A stretch of 64,000 nt of DNA, taken from Kingdonia uniflora. Lineage: Eukaryota > Streptophyta > Magnoliopsida > Ranunculales > Circaeasteraceae. The notes beneath the pieces are model-generated. The model saw nothing but the letters and a program-made list of their open reading frames with translations, had not been told where the DNA came from and ran no database searches. The stretch is taken from contig JACGCM010001161.1 in NCBI GenBank assembly GCA_014058105.1, positions 620,001 to 684,000 on the forward strand. The letters are read 5' to 3'. The position numbers and the translations under genes are program-made. Positions 33,609 through 45,600 of the stretch are shown piece after piece. Every line of letters starts with the position of its first letter. Position 1 is the stretch's first letter.

Positions 33609-36600
33609 CTAACCGTTGATCACTGTGTTAAGGTTACCGTTATCTTCACCCAGCTTCTGAATTTCAGAAGGCGATACAACTCTGATGCAGCGAACACAAC
33701 TAACGAACTCCCTGTATCAATTGAAAATGCTCAAAATGCATTTATTTACCTTGAAATTAAATTAAATACTCTAATGATACAATGGATGTCCAAACCGTAA
33801 TCAGGTGTTAGTTTGGCAGGATTGCAAACATAAAAAGAAATTTGATTTTATTATAACGGAGTTACTTTTAGGTTTTTTTGGGAATGGAGTAACGTTTGGG
33901 TATTTCTTGAGAATTTTTTCGAAGATGTTCAAACGTTCTCTCTTAAGGTTTATCACGATATAGAAGTTAAAAACATTGTTTAGTTGAAGGATAGAAACTT
34001 ACTCCCACGGATCATCCCCAACAAGAAGAACGTCATTCTCATAATCTACATACACAAGTTCCCAACCCGAACCTTTTGGATCGTCAAGCAGTCCTTCGAG
34101 ACTAAACATGCATGCTATTGCAAAGCGCAACTCGTCATAATTTTTAAAGCTTGATACATCAATCGATCTTCCCACTGACCCAAGCTTTTGAACCTGTCAA
34201 CATAAAAAATCACACAAATCAGGTTTGTGGAAGAAAAAATAACTCTTAGCAAGAAATTTACAACGAGGAGGTAACAAATAGAGCAGAGTTTACTGACTAA
34301 CTTTTACAGACCCTTGAAGAGTCTGAAAATCGCATCATCTGCCAACTTAAAGTCCAGTCGCGACCTTTAGTTTACAAGACAGTTGGTGCTTAAATTAAAT
34401 ACTTGCTTATAAAATCATAAGCCACAACTAGAGGATATTGATTCTTCCAACGTCATTTTGATAACACATACCTTCGTATAAGTCCTCAGATGTGGAGACA
34501 ATTGTTGCCATGATCCATTCTGATAAAGACTAGTCTCATCAAAGTCAACATTGCTTGAAGAGGTACCTCCAGAGGTGTTCGGAAACTCTTGCAGTGAGAA
34601 GTCTTGAGTGTCGGGAAAGCTTGTAGTTGTAATCTTCGACTGAATACCCTGACTTGAACTCAGGCTGCAAACTAAACAATCTGAAGGATTCTGGAAACAA
34701 ATATCTCCTAGTGATCCAAAAGTATCCAAAAGATCACTCGAGATCGAAGGATCAAAATGAAGATTATTATAAATTTCACTACGATCCTTACTCTCCTCCA
34801 AGGTTTCTTTCACTTCGCATAACTTTGGGACACCTGGATCAGAAGTTGGTTCTTGTTGAGGACACAAGGAAAGTTCTTCGGCCTGAGATGCGTATCTTAA
34901 GTCATGATTCGACTGAAGGCCCCATATTTCTTGACCCAAAGAAGGCGCAATCTGGTTAACTATGTCAGGGAAAATTGTTGAAGGATTTTGCTCCGGTGAT
35001 ATAAATTCGTTAAGCGGTTGAAAAGTAGCACTTTGCAAATTCCAGTCCTCAGCGAGTTGATACTGAGTAAGGAATTGCGATGGGAATGGAAATAGACCAT
35101 TTAATGTACTTCTTTCCAATTGTGGTGAGTTAATTTGATGTCGCACAAAGTTGGGATTTGTCTGAACATGGATAGTTGGTTCCTTTTCTAGGAATAGATG
35201 TTGATTTATAGGATTCTGATGAATCAAAGAGTTTCCCATATGGATTTTTTTTTGTTTTTCAGTGTCTGAAAGTTGAATTTTATTTGTACATAAAGCTTGG
35301 CATTTCTCAGATATTGGTATTTGAGATGTTATATAGGTATCCAAATTTAGAAGTGGGTTGGTACAATTCCGAGGAGGATTGACATAATTTGCCAACAAAT
35401 TTTGTGAAGGAAGAATATGAGGTTTTTGATGCGACAAAGACTCTATACACTTCTGTGCCGCTTGTGGAGTACTTCCCTGAACAATGGAAGATTGCGGTGA
35501 ACAAGAAAAGGCTCCAAGCAGACAACTACTAGGAGGTCTAAGTAAATTTTGGGCTAAGTGTTTTGAAGCAAGACTAGGAAATGGATTGTAAGACAGATCA
35601 TGGGTTTCAATTTCTGGGATCGAAAGAAAAGGTCGTTTAACCACGTTTCCCCATTTAATTTCAGCACCTTGAACAGAAAAAGTGAACACATGAGGATAAT
35701 ACATATTCACTAACTAACAAGCAAGACTAGGAACAAAACAATATGATTATGGATCGAAATATCAATGTCACCCTTTATGTTAGCAATATATCCGCGATTT
35801 ATCAGTATAGTGGGTAATATTTATGTTGGGGTTTTAAATAATAAAGACACTGTAAAATATCAGTCATAGTTATACCTATGATTGGATGTTTATTATTTTG
35901 TATATATAAAAATATATTGTGAACTTATATCTGGAAGTACTTATACTAAGAGCACCTCCAACAGAAGAGAATGTTGTTAAGGTTTTCCTATACTTTTGCA
36001 AAAAACCCATCCAACACGGGTATGGGGTTCAGCATACTCACACCCCCCCCCCCCCCCCCCCCCCAATACCCTCTAAAGTATGTGAAATCTGAACTTGGCG
36101 AGGAGTATTTGCATATCACCGCATTGAACCGTTCAGCGCCCAACAACTTTTAATTACTGCTGGCATCTCTCTCTCCCATCACAACTTCTCTCTCATATCA
36201 CTTCCTAGGCGCTGAACCGTTGAGCGCCCAACAATTTTTTTAATACACGTGGCATCTCTCTCTCTCCCATCACAACTTCTCTCTTAAAACCGTAATCTTT
36301 GTTGGACAAAGACAAAAACAGTATGCGATTATGGAATACCGGTATGGTAAACCGGAATCGCATACTCTTCTATTGGAGGTGCTTTAACAATTCTTACGTT
36401 AAATAATGTCATATATCATCCATCATTTTCTTCTGAAAACATATCCAGCCAATATGTCCACCAAAACATATTGGTTCTCTGATATCTCATAATAAGTCCA
36501 ATATGTCCACCAATTTGTCCCAATATTGAGAACCTAAACAAATTATATACCTTGGGTATATCTGGATCAACTACAGTAAATCAAACATAGAAATATCTAC

Positions 36601-39600
36601 CTCTGGTAGGAACGTACCAGCAACTATAGGATGCATGGGTCGCTTGAGACTTGAAGCCAAAGAAGAAAATTGATATAGATTATCAGGAGTGTCAATATCC
36701 CATAAGCAAATCCTGTTCGGTTTTTCAACACTTCCAGCTTCATCCCATTCCACCTGATCATTACACACAGTATTAATTAAACTACCAAGATTAAGATAAA
36801 AAGGATCTTAAGAAATCATATTATAGTCAAATCAATAGGTCTACATTCTATATTGTACCTGAAGATTACGCCATTTAGAACTAGGCCACCGAAGTGGATC
36901 TATGTCACTAATACCTATAATTGATCCCATGTACCTGCATAAAAGATGAAAAGGCTTGAATTGATTTGATCACTACTTGATGACACTTGATTAATTTTAT
37001 TGAATCTTAGAAAGAAGTTAGATATGGACTTGCCAACTGAGAGTAAAGGTCAAGGTATAATAATATACATGATATATATATATTGAATTTTCCTGTTAAA
37101 AAAACACATTGAATAGAGTTAATATGACGTAGCACATCCCTAGATAGGGCGTGTCCCGCAGTAGTTCGCCTATCTCTCTTTAGTTCTATAAAGAGAGGCT
37201 CTCTTTACTTTCTCCAGTAGTTAGCTTTGTAAAAGAAAATGTTCTAATCAATTAAAATTAGGGTTCCTCAAGAACCTAATTTTTTTCCCCAATTGAATGT
37301 ACTAGTGTTCTTGATTATTAGGCTTCCGCGTAATCAGTTTACACTAAAGTGGTATCAGAGCGACCATCCAATCCTTCAAATCGACGAGATGAACGAGAGA
37401 TATGAGTTTTTTTGGAACTTATGAACGCTCAAACCGAGCTACTCAAAACAATCATGCGAACCTTCGAAGATGGAGATAAGTACGATCAACCCCACTCACA
37501 CCACACCGTCGAGGAGTTCTCCGGTGTTCCAAGCGTTACAGATCGACGCGACTCGCGTGAGCGCTTAACGGCGATAACGATAAAGAATCCAAGCAAACTT
37601 CCACCGATGTACGGCATGGTCGACCCACCCACGAGGTCCCAAATAGCTGGAGTAGGCGCTGCGAAACCGATGGCTAAAATCGAAGGTGGGCAGCAATAGT
37701 AAGGTCGTGGGAGAGATAATCCCCACATGGACCCCTTTTGATCCATACGGGCCAGACCCAAAGCAAAGTCCAACCCTGCAAGTGTTCCCGAGCCCACCAA
37801 AAGTTCCACCTCGTGCCAACAGCACGTAAACCATTCAATTTTACAACCTGAAAACCGAAGTCTTGAGAACAACATTTTACAACCTAAAAACCGAAGTCTT
37901 GAGAACAAAGGGGGCCCCACCACTACCTCTCCTCACTCCAACGACGTCACCAACAGAGGTGCTTCTCTCCCAAGGTCGAGACCTGCCCCTATTGTCACGC
38001 CCAACCAACACAACGGCATCACTGTTACCTACGCCGACAATGACAAAACCTCGGCCGACATTAAAACCAACGCAACCAAATCTTAATCCAGGCAACGTCT
38101 GCCACAGTCTGCCCCTATGTGCTTCGGTACACAAAACGTTGAGGTTCGACCGGAAAAATCCAAATTCTTGGTTCCATACACGTTGCATAGCAAAGGGAAA
38201 ACTCCGTGAAGTAATCCTTGATTGTGGGTCTACAGAGAACTTAATGGCCAAAGAACTCGTGGAGAGGCTAAAGTTAGAGACGTTCCCGAGTATCGAACCA
38301 TTTGATCTCACTTGGCTCTGTCCAGGACAGGGAAAACATTCCGAAGACTAGTGCGTGTTGACATTCACGATAAGTGACATTTATGAGGATATTATCCACG
38401 CTTCGATAGTTGATATGGATATTTAACATGAAAATTTGTTATGATGGAAAACAAATACATTTAGCTTCCTATGGGGAAATGAAAAGGTCGTACCAGAGTC
38501 GATGCCTCCTCTGATACTTGTCGCAATACTTGTCGCAGTCGTACAACGGAAACGTGCATATTTCATCACCGATGCTCAATCTCACGGTAGGGCATATGCC
38601 CTTGTCAGTACGTATTCTTTACCCCTACACCTGTCCTTTCTTGTTTACAATCCATTATTGCAGAGTTCAGTGATGTTTGTGAGGAAAACACAGGTAGTAC
38701 TTTACCTCCCCTACGTGATATATAACATGTTATTGATTTTATTCCGGGGTCCCCACTCCTGAACTTACCTTACTACCATATAGCACACGCAGAGCATGCA
38801 GAGTTACAGAAACAGGTCTCTGAGTTATGCACCAAGGGCCTAGTTAGATAAAGCATGTCACCATGTGCAGTGCCAACCCTTCTGACTCCTAAGAAAGATG
38901 ACAACTATCGGATGTGTGTTGATAGTAGAGCTATCTACAAGATAACAATTAAGTACCATTTCCCGGTTAGATGATATGATTGACAGCTTGCACAGAGCCC
39001 GAGTGTTCTCCAAACTCGACCTTCGTAGTGGGTACCACCAGATTCGTATGAGACCAAGATTCGTATGAGGCCAGGTGATGAGTAGAAGACGACGTTCAAA
39101 ACAATGGATGGTCTATTCGAGTGGATGGTCATGCCTTTCGGCCTATGTAATGCACCGTCGACGTTTATGAGGTTGATGACAGAGGCATTGTGCAAGTACA
39201 TCAACAAGTTTGTTGTTGTATACTTCGATGATATTCTGATCTACCGTAAAACCGAGGAAGAACACTTATAGCACATCACCACTATTCTTGGAGTCATCCG
39301 GGACAAGCTATTCTTCAGCTGAAGAAGTGTTTTTCATGGTTGATTCAATACAATTTTTGGGATTTGTGGTATCAGCTAACGACATATGGGTTGACGATAG
39401 CAAGGTTCAAGCTATTAGGGATTCGCCGATTCCTACATCGACTTCGCAAGTTCAGAGTTTCCACGGGTTAGCTATGTTTTACAGGAGGTTTATAACGACA
39501 TACGGGTTGACGATAGCAAGGTTCAAGCTATGGCCGATTCCTACATCGACTTCGCAAGTTCGGAGTTTCCACGGGTTAGCTATGTTTTATTCAAGGTTTT

Positions 39601-42600
39601 AGTACGATCATGACACTACTGACTGACCATTTGTTTGGGGACCGGAGGCAGCTGCAGTTTTTGCAACGATTAAGGATCGATTGACGTCAACTCCTGTTCT
39701 AGCGCTACCCGACTTTACACAGTTGTTCCATGTACACACATGTACAGATGCGTGTAAACTAGGTATTGGGGCAGTTCTTTCTCTAGGGGGAAGTTAGTTG
39801 CGTATTTCGCTTAGAAGCTATCGGGTCCATAGTTGTGTTATTCCACTTAAGATATTGAGCTTCTTGCAGTTGTCTGCTCACTAATTCATTGGAGGCACTA
39901 TTTGGTACACAGGAAGTTTATTCTCCACACAGAACATGATGCGTTACGCCATATGCAGTCAACAACGGGTCACTTCTAATAGACAGACAGGCGAAGCGGT
40001 TCAACTTTCTCCAAGACTATCCGTTCATCACTCAACACGTCAAGGGAAAGGAGAACACGGTCGCAGATGGTCCGAGTAGAAACACAAAGAGGTTTTGGTT
40101 ACTCTCCGAGCTTTAGTATTTGGGTTTGAGACATTACACAATCTATATGCTACAGATGAGTTCTTCGGTTTTGTTTTTGGCGATTGTCTCGTGCATGAGG
40201 GCGTGAAAAGTGGTGAATACTTTATACAAAATGGGTATTTGTTATGTGAGTCTACTTTATGCATCCCTATGTCGTCTGTTTAAGATAGTGTCATAGCTGA
40301 GATACATAACGGGGGACTTGGTGGTCATTTTGGAGTGGCCAAGACAATGTCGTCTATGCAAGCCAAATATTTTTGGCCTAGCATACGGCGTGATGTCAAC
40401 CAGTTCATTCAGCGATGCTATACTTGTCTCGTTATACTTGTCAGACAGCTAAGGGGACTCAACAAAACACTAGCCTCTACACATCCTTACCCATTCCTGA
40501 GGCCCCATGGCGAGACGTTTCTATGATTTCGTGACAGGTTACCAGTGACAGTAGATGGCCTTGATTCAGTTTTCGTTGTCGTCGACAGGTTCTCCAAATT
40601 GACACATTTCATTCCTTGTTCTCGAACAAATGACGCTTCTCATGTTGCTTATACTTTCGGGAGATTGTTCGTTTACATGGCATTCCATGGTCAATCATGT
40701 CGAATAGGGACGTTTGTTTCACAAGTCATTTCTGGCGGTCATTGTGGGGCTATCTTGTGTCTGATTGATTATGTAGGCTGATAGTCTCATAGGCACGCTT
40801 AGCACATGCATGTCATTGAATTGTTGATAGTGAATAAAAAAAGGGTATCGAAGTATAATAATATGATCGAAGGTTATGATAGCCGGACGTTATGATAGTC
40901 GAACGTTTGATGCTGGAGGTTTGCTCGACTAGAAGTCATCAGGAATGAAGTTTGAATGCAGGTACAAACGAATCAGTTACGTCTAGGAAGTTGGAAAGGT
41001 TTGTGGGTGAGTTTTCGTGGTGGGTAATTGAAAGTTACAATTAATGCGGCTAGGGAAGAAAGAAAGTTGAAGTGGGTTTACAAGTATAAAAGGAACTGTT
41101 GTAGAGAGGATTTCTCATCATACTGTATGCTTTTTTCATTCTTCTTCTTTGTTGCTCGGATCGAGATGGCTACAAACATTCCCGTTCAGGAGGACCCGGC
41201 GGCTGTGAGAATTAGGCGGATACAAGAGGTCTTATTGGTGCTGCGACGGAGGTTTGGTCTTGAGGTAGACATTGATGCGGAAATGCCGAATCTTTATGAG
41301 GTGGAATCCGGGGCACCTATTCTCGACATGCCCTTCGCATACTGGTGGGGAATATTGCAGATGATGGGGCCATTCCCCGGTCATCGGTTGTCTCTTCTTG
41401 AGGGCTTTGTGGAGGATGTAGTAGACCAAGAGGATGCGGATGCTGCAGCCGTGGTTGAAGAGGAGCATCCTGTTGATAATTAGTGACCTCTATCTCATGT
41501 TGTCTTGTTATTTCTTTCCTTTGTTCTGTCTTCTTTGGACGAGGCTTGTAATATTTTCTGTCTTTCTGAATGAAACTGGTTTAAGTAATAACTTGCGTTG
41601 TCGAACTAAATATGATAGTAAAATCTGAATCCTTGAAGTAGTATTGTGAGTTGTCGAATTAATACTATAACTGTCGAAGGATATTGTTTGGATTGTTCAA
41701 AGTGAAAAACTTGGATTATCGAAGGAAAAGTTATAATCTGTCGAAGTGGGAGTATTATCTGTCGAAGCTGAAAAGATTAGTCTGTTGGTACAAAAGGTTG
41801 GGTCTGTAAGCGTAAATATTTGACTTGTCAAAATGTATGATTGTAACTTGCCGAAGGGTGATGTCAAAATAGTAGGGGCATGAGGTTTTGAATGGACGAA
41901 TTCGCTGGAGATTGAATGTCGATACGTTAGAAAACCAAATTTGAGGATATTTGTTGATGAGTGTTCGAAAAGAGGAGTGGTCGATTGATAGAATTCGAGG
42001 AGTATGTCGAAGGTTATGTTTGATTTGACTGGCCGTTCTGACAACCCAGACAACTGGTCTGTCATGACGGTACCTGCGCCTGGGGCAGTGTGCTGAAAAG
42101 TAATCATGATGTTTTACTTGTATTACAGAAAAAATTATGATTTGACTGTTTTGATTTGATTGTTTAGTTATAATTTGCGAGTTATAATTTTCCACAGCAT
42201 TTCATCCTCTAACCGATAGACAAATGGAGGTCGTTAACAAAAATTTGGGTAACCTATTACAAGCCACGATTGGGGATAACCCTGAGGATTGGGTGTTCCT
42301 TACTCAAGGAGAGTTCGCTTTTAACAATTTTGTCAACAGATCAACGGAATTGTCTCTATTTATGATTGTCCGGGGCGATCGCCGGATACAGTTCTAGATT
42401 TGGCACCTACACCCCAACGGTCCCAGTTTCGTCCTCTGCTACAAAATTTTCTATTTCGATACAGCGTATCCATGAGAATGTCCGCACACGTTTAGCAAAG
42501 ACATGCTTCCTATAAGGCACATACAGATACACATACACGTCATCGACATGTTAGTTTTCAGCTAGGTGATTTGGATATGTTGTATATTGAGAAGGAGCGT

Positions 42601-45600
42601 TGTTCTGGCGGCGTGGGTTCCAAATTAGCCCTTTGGCGAACGGATCCTTTCCATATTGTTCAGCGTATTGGGGACAATGCTTATGAGCTTGACCTCCCAC
42701 GGCATATGTGACGATCTCACGTTGTTAATGTGAGTCTCCTTTCTCCTTTTGTTGGCAATCACGTACAGCCTATTACTTTATCGATTCCTCTTCCGCAGCA
42801 ACACGAGTTTGACCGTATTAACATTTTTTTAGAGAGGAGTACAAATGAGAAGCCAAAGAGAGGTGTCTATCATATGTACAAGGTGCATTGGGTAGGCAAG
42901 CCTGATTAAGAGGATTCCTGTATATCAAAGGCATTTTTTCAACAGAGGGACCTGGTTTTATTTTCCGATTAATTCATGGTCGAATTCTTCCGCAGAGGGA
43001 GGGTTTGATATAGCACATCCCTAGATAGGGTGTGTCCCACAGTAGTTGGCCTCTCTCTCTTTAGTTCTATAAAGAGAGGCTCTCTTTACTTCCTCCAGTA
43101 GCTTTGTAAAAAAAAAAGGTTTTAATAAATTAATTAGGATTCCTCAAGAGCCTAATTTCTTCCCCAATTGAATGTACCAGTGTTCCTGATTATTAGGCTT
43201 TTGTGTAATCAGTTTACACTGCAATATACCAATAAATCATGGTATTTCTATAAATGACAAGGTTGTCAAGAATTTAAATATCATAAACGGAAAATTTTAA
43301 TAATAAGAATAACATTAAAAACCAATATAGTTGATCGCTAATCAGAACAAGTCATGATATTCTTTACTCCATGACTTAGCGTGAATGGCCGCAATATATC
43401 AGAATTTGGGCCAACAAAATATCATAGAATCGAAATAAAGAATGGGACGAAGAAAAAGTTGGTGGTGAATGGTCAGAGTCTAGCAAATTACCTGCGCTTA
43501 CCCGATTCTTCCGTTTCAAACATCATTCCAAATCTCATCCCGATTGAAGCCTGGGTGCCATATACAACTTTTTGGTATCTAGCAAAAGGAATGACAAACT
43601 CTGATGGGCATGCCCTGCATACATAATGAGAGCTTAGATATTTAAGATAAGATGGATAACTCATGGAGGGGTAGTTTAATGTATTTGGAGATGCAAAAAC
43701 ACAGACATCTCATGTTTTACCATCTTTCATCGCCTAAGCTAACAGCATGGAGTGTATAATGTGTATCCAGGTGACATTCAAACTTTCATGTCTGCAGACG
43801 TAGACATATCTAGCAACAAGAGACGAATAAACATACCTCGGATTATAGAAAATGGAAAATGTGCTTCGATTGGCCGTAGCATGAGCTGCAGCTGCAAGGA
43901 CTCCAATGTGCATGCTATCTGCAGATAGAACTGATGATGGTAATACTGTTTGCTGATGATTTGCACGCCTCACACCCAGCAATAGCTGTGACTTCTCATC
44001 TCTTTTGCAACAGGAAAGGGTGAAGTTAATAAAATAGTTCAAGCTATTACCAACTAAAATAAGAAAGGAAAGTGTAGTCTAACTGATAGGAATCGTGGTC
44101 GTATCGACCACAACCTATCATGGGCGTCTCTTACTTGGCAAACTCAGCGTGGGTCCGACTTTTTAGTTTCCTAGTATGCATAGATTTTAATTAGATATGT
44201 TTCCTATTTTGGGAAAAGTAGGATTTGAGAAGGAGAGGGCTTCTTTTCTATAAAGGGGAATCTTGGGATAGAGGTAAGTAGAGTTTGGTGTTTGAGAGAA
44301 AGCCTAGGTTAAGGCTAGAGAGAAAGATCAATTGTTTTTCTTGCTAGTAATTAATAAAAGATTTTGTTAGTTTTCTGTTAATCGTTGCTTCCGCTATAGT
44401 TCGTATAACTAATAATTGAAACAAAGTTATCCAGTTCGAAGAATGAAAATATTTCTTAAACAAACTCCTGAACGGATCAATATTGAAGACGCAATATGTA
44501 CTTGGATGAGATTTTTACTTTGTGCAAAAATAGGTATAATATTGCAATAAGGCATACATGAGGAGTAAAGCCTGGCCCCAAAGAAAAAAGACAATTACAA
44601 CATTAGAGCATCTCATCTGGGGTAGTGAAGTTCCATTTGATATCTGCCCATTAGTGACACGAATTAAGTTTAGCCTCTAGCTTTGGGGTGACATCGAGCT
44701 ATAGCTTTACCTTTTCTTTTGGAGGGGGCCTTATTTATGTAGGAGCCCTATAAATTTAGCCTATAAACTTCACTAGCTAACTCTCACCAGACAAGATTTT
44801 TCCCAGGATGAAGCAAATATGATACAAGGGCCCATCCCAGAAATTGGCTAATATGCTTATTAATTTTGCATCATAGATGACTTAACTGCACCACGATGAG
44901 AAGTTTGCAGACCACGAGGAAAAAATCCATGAAGTATAACTATTTAGACAGACTAGTAACAGTTACCTGATAAACAGAACAGCGTCGCCCGCTCGAAGCC
45001 TCTTCGCAGTCACAAAAGCACTCCAACCTGTTGTAAGAAGGTGTCGCTTAGGTTGCCCTATAACAAAAGACCATGAAGTAGTTAATCCAACTGGCCAAGA
45101 ACTAGAAAGTGCTCGGGAGAAAATAACCATATATGAAGCCCTATAATTCTCAAGCATGCGCTCACCCCGATATATGTGACGAAATGCCCATGTATAATCG
45201 TGCAAGTCTCTGACAACAAGCTCCTGAGTTGGGGGTTGCATTGAGTAATCCTGAATAGGCATGAAGATGATAACATATAGCTATGAGCATATTTTGGCTA
45301 AACTTAAATTTTAGGAACAAACCATGTTGTTTTAAATGTTACTATAATTTTTATTAGCTATACTTTAAATTTTTAGCTTAAGATGCATAAAGAACCAAAT
45401 AATCTGAACCTTGAAGATCAATTAAGACAGAAATAGCTTACCAATGAAGGAAATAGCTTTTCCGCTGCCCTACGGGGCACTGAGAAACCACCGTGTGTGC
45501 TTGTGTCACTTGCGGTTAGAGTCTTGCAGAAGAACTCGCTCGGATGCTTACTGGGCTTTCCACAGACCGGAATAGAGAGTAAATCATTTTCCTGATAAAA

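Larger units (their letters stand above)
40757..42195. mobile_element. 1.4-kb insertion splitting the gypsy integrase
   Basis: The integrase reading stops at about 40757 and resumes with [19 protein letters not shown] at about 42190, so roughly 1.44 kb of foreign sequence sits between. It contains a dozen TCGAA-centred motifs (ATCGAAGG, CTGTCGAAG and variants) on both sides of a short ORF with a TATA box. No clear inverted termini or target duplication were found, so its class is unknown. It is most likely a non-autonomous DNA transposon, possibly carrying captured sequence. Confidence 0.65.
37125..43220 (+). mobile_element. Ty3/gypsy chromovirus-like retrotransposon in ARF5 intron 9
   Basis: Two short LTRs of about 215-220 bp (37125-37343 and 43006-43218) start TGAYRTAGCACATCCCTAG and end TCAGTTTACA. 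The tRNA-Met primer site TGGTATCAGAGC (37350-37361) follows the first, and the purine tract AGAGGGAGGG (42994-43003) precedes the second. The order gag remnant, protease, RT, RNase H, integrase with a chromodomain-like tail is Ty3/gypsy. Many stops and frame breaks make it dead, and most of gag is missing. AATAT at 37121-37125 and 43223-43227 is a candidate target duplication, though the LTR ends then need to be shifted slightly. It lies antisense to ARF5. Confidence 0.9.

Noticed and set aside
34654..34959. Plus-strand frame of 101 codons
   Set aside because: Antisense of ARF5 exon 12.
37486..38311. Minus-strand frames of about 145 codons
   Set aside because: Antisense of the gypsy gag/protease remnant; composition only reflects that sequence.
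41697..42195. Minus-strand frames of 136 and 146 codons in the nested insertion
   Set aside because: Overlapping each other in different frames, low complexity, no start context or homology; not enough to call genes.
44600..44830. Possible MITE starting TTAGAGCATCTCATCTGG in ARF5 intron 7
   Set aside because: A start like PIF-type MITEs is visible, but no matching inverted end or flanking duplication was found.
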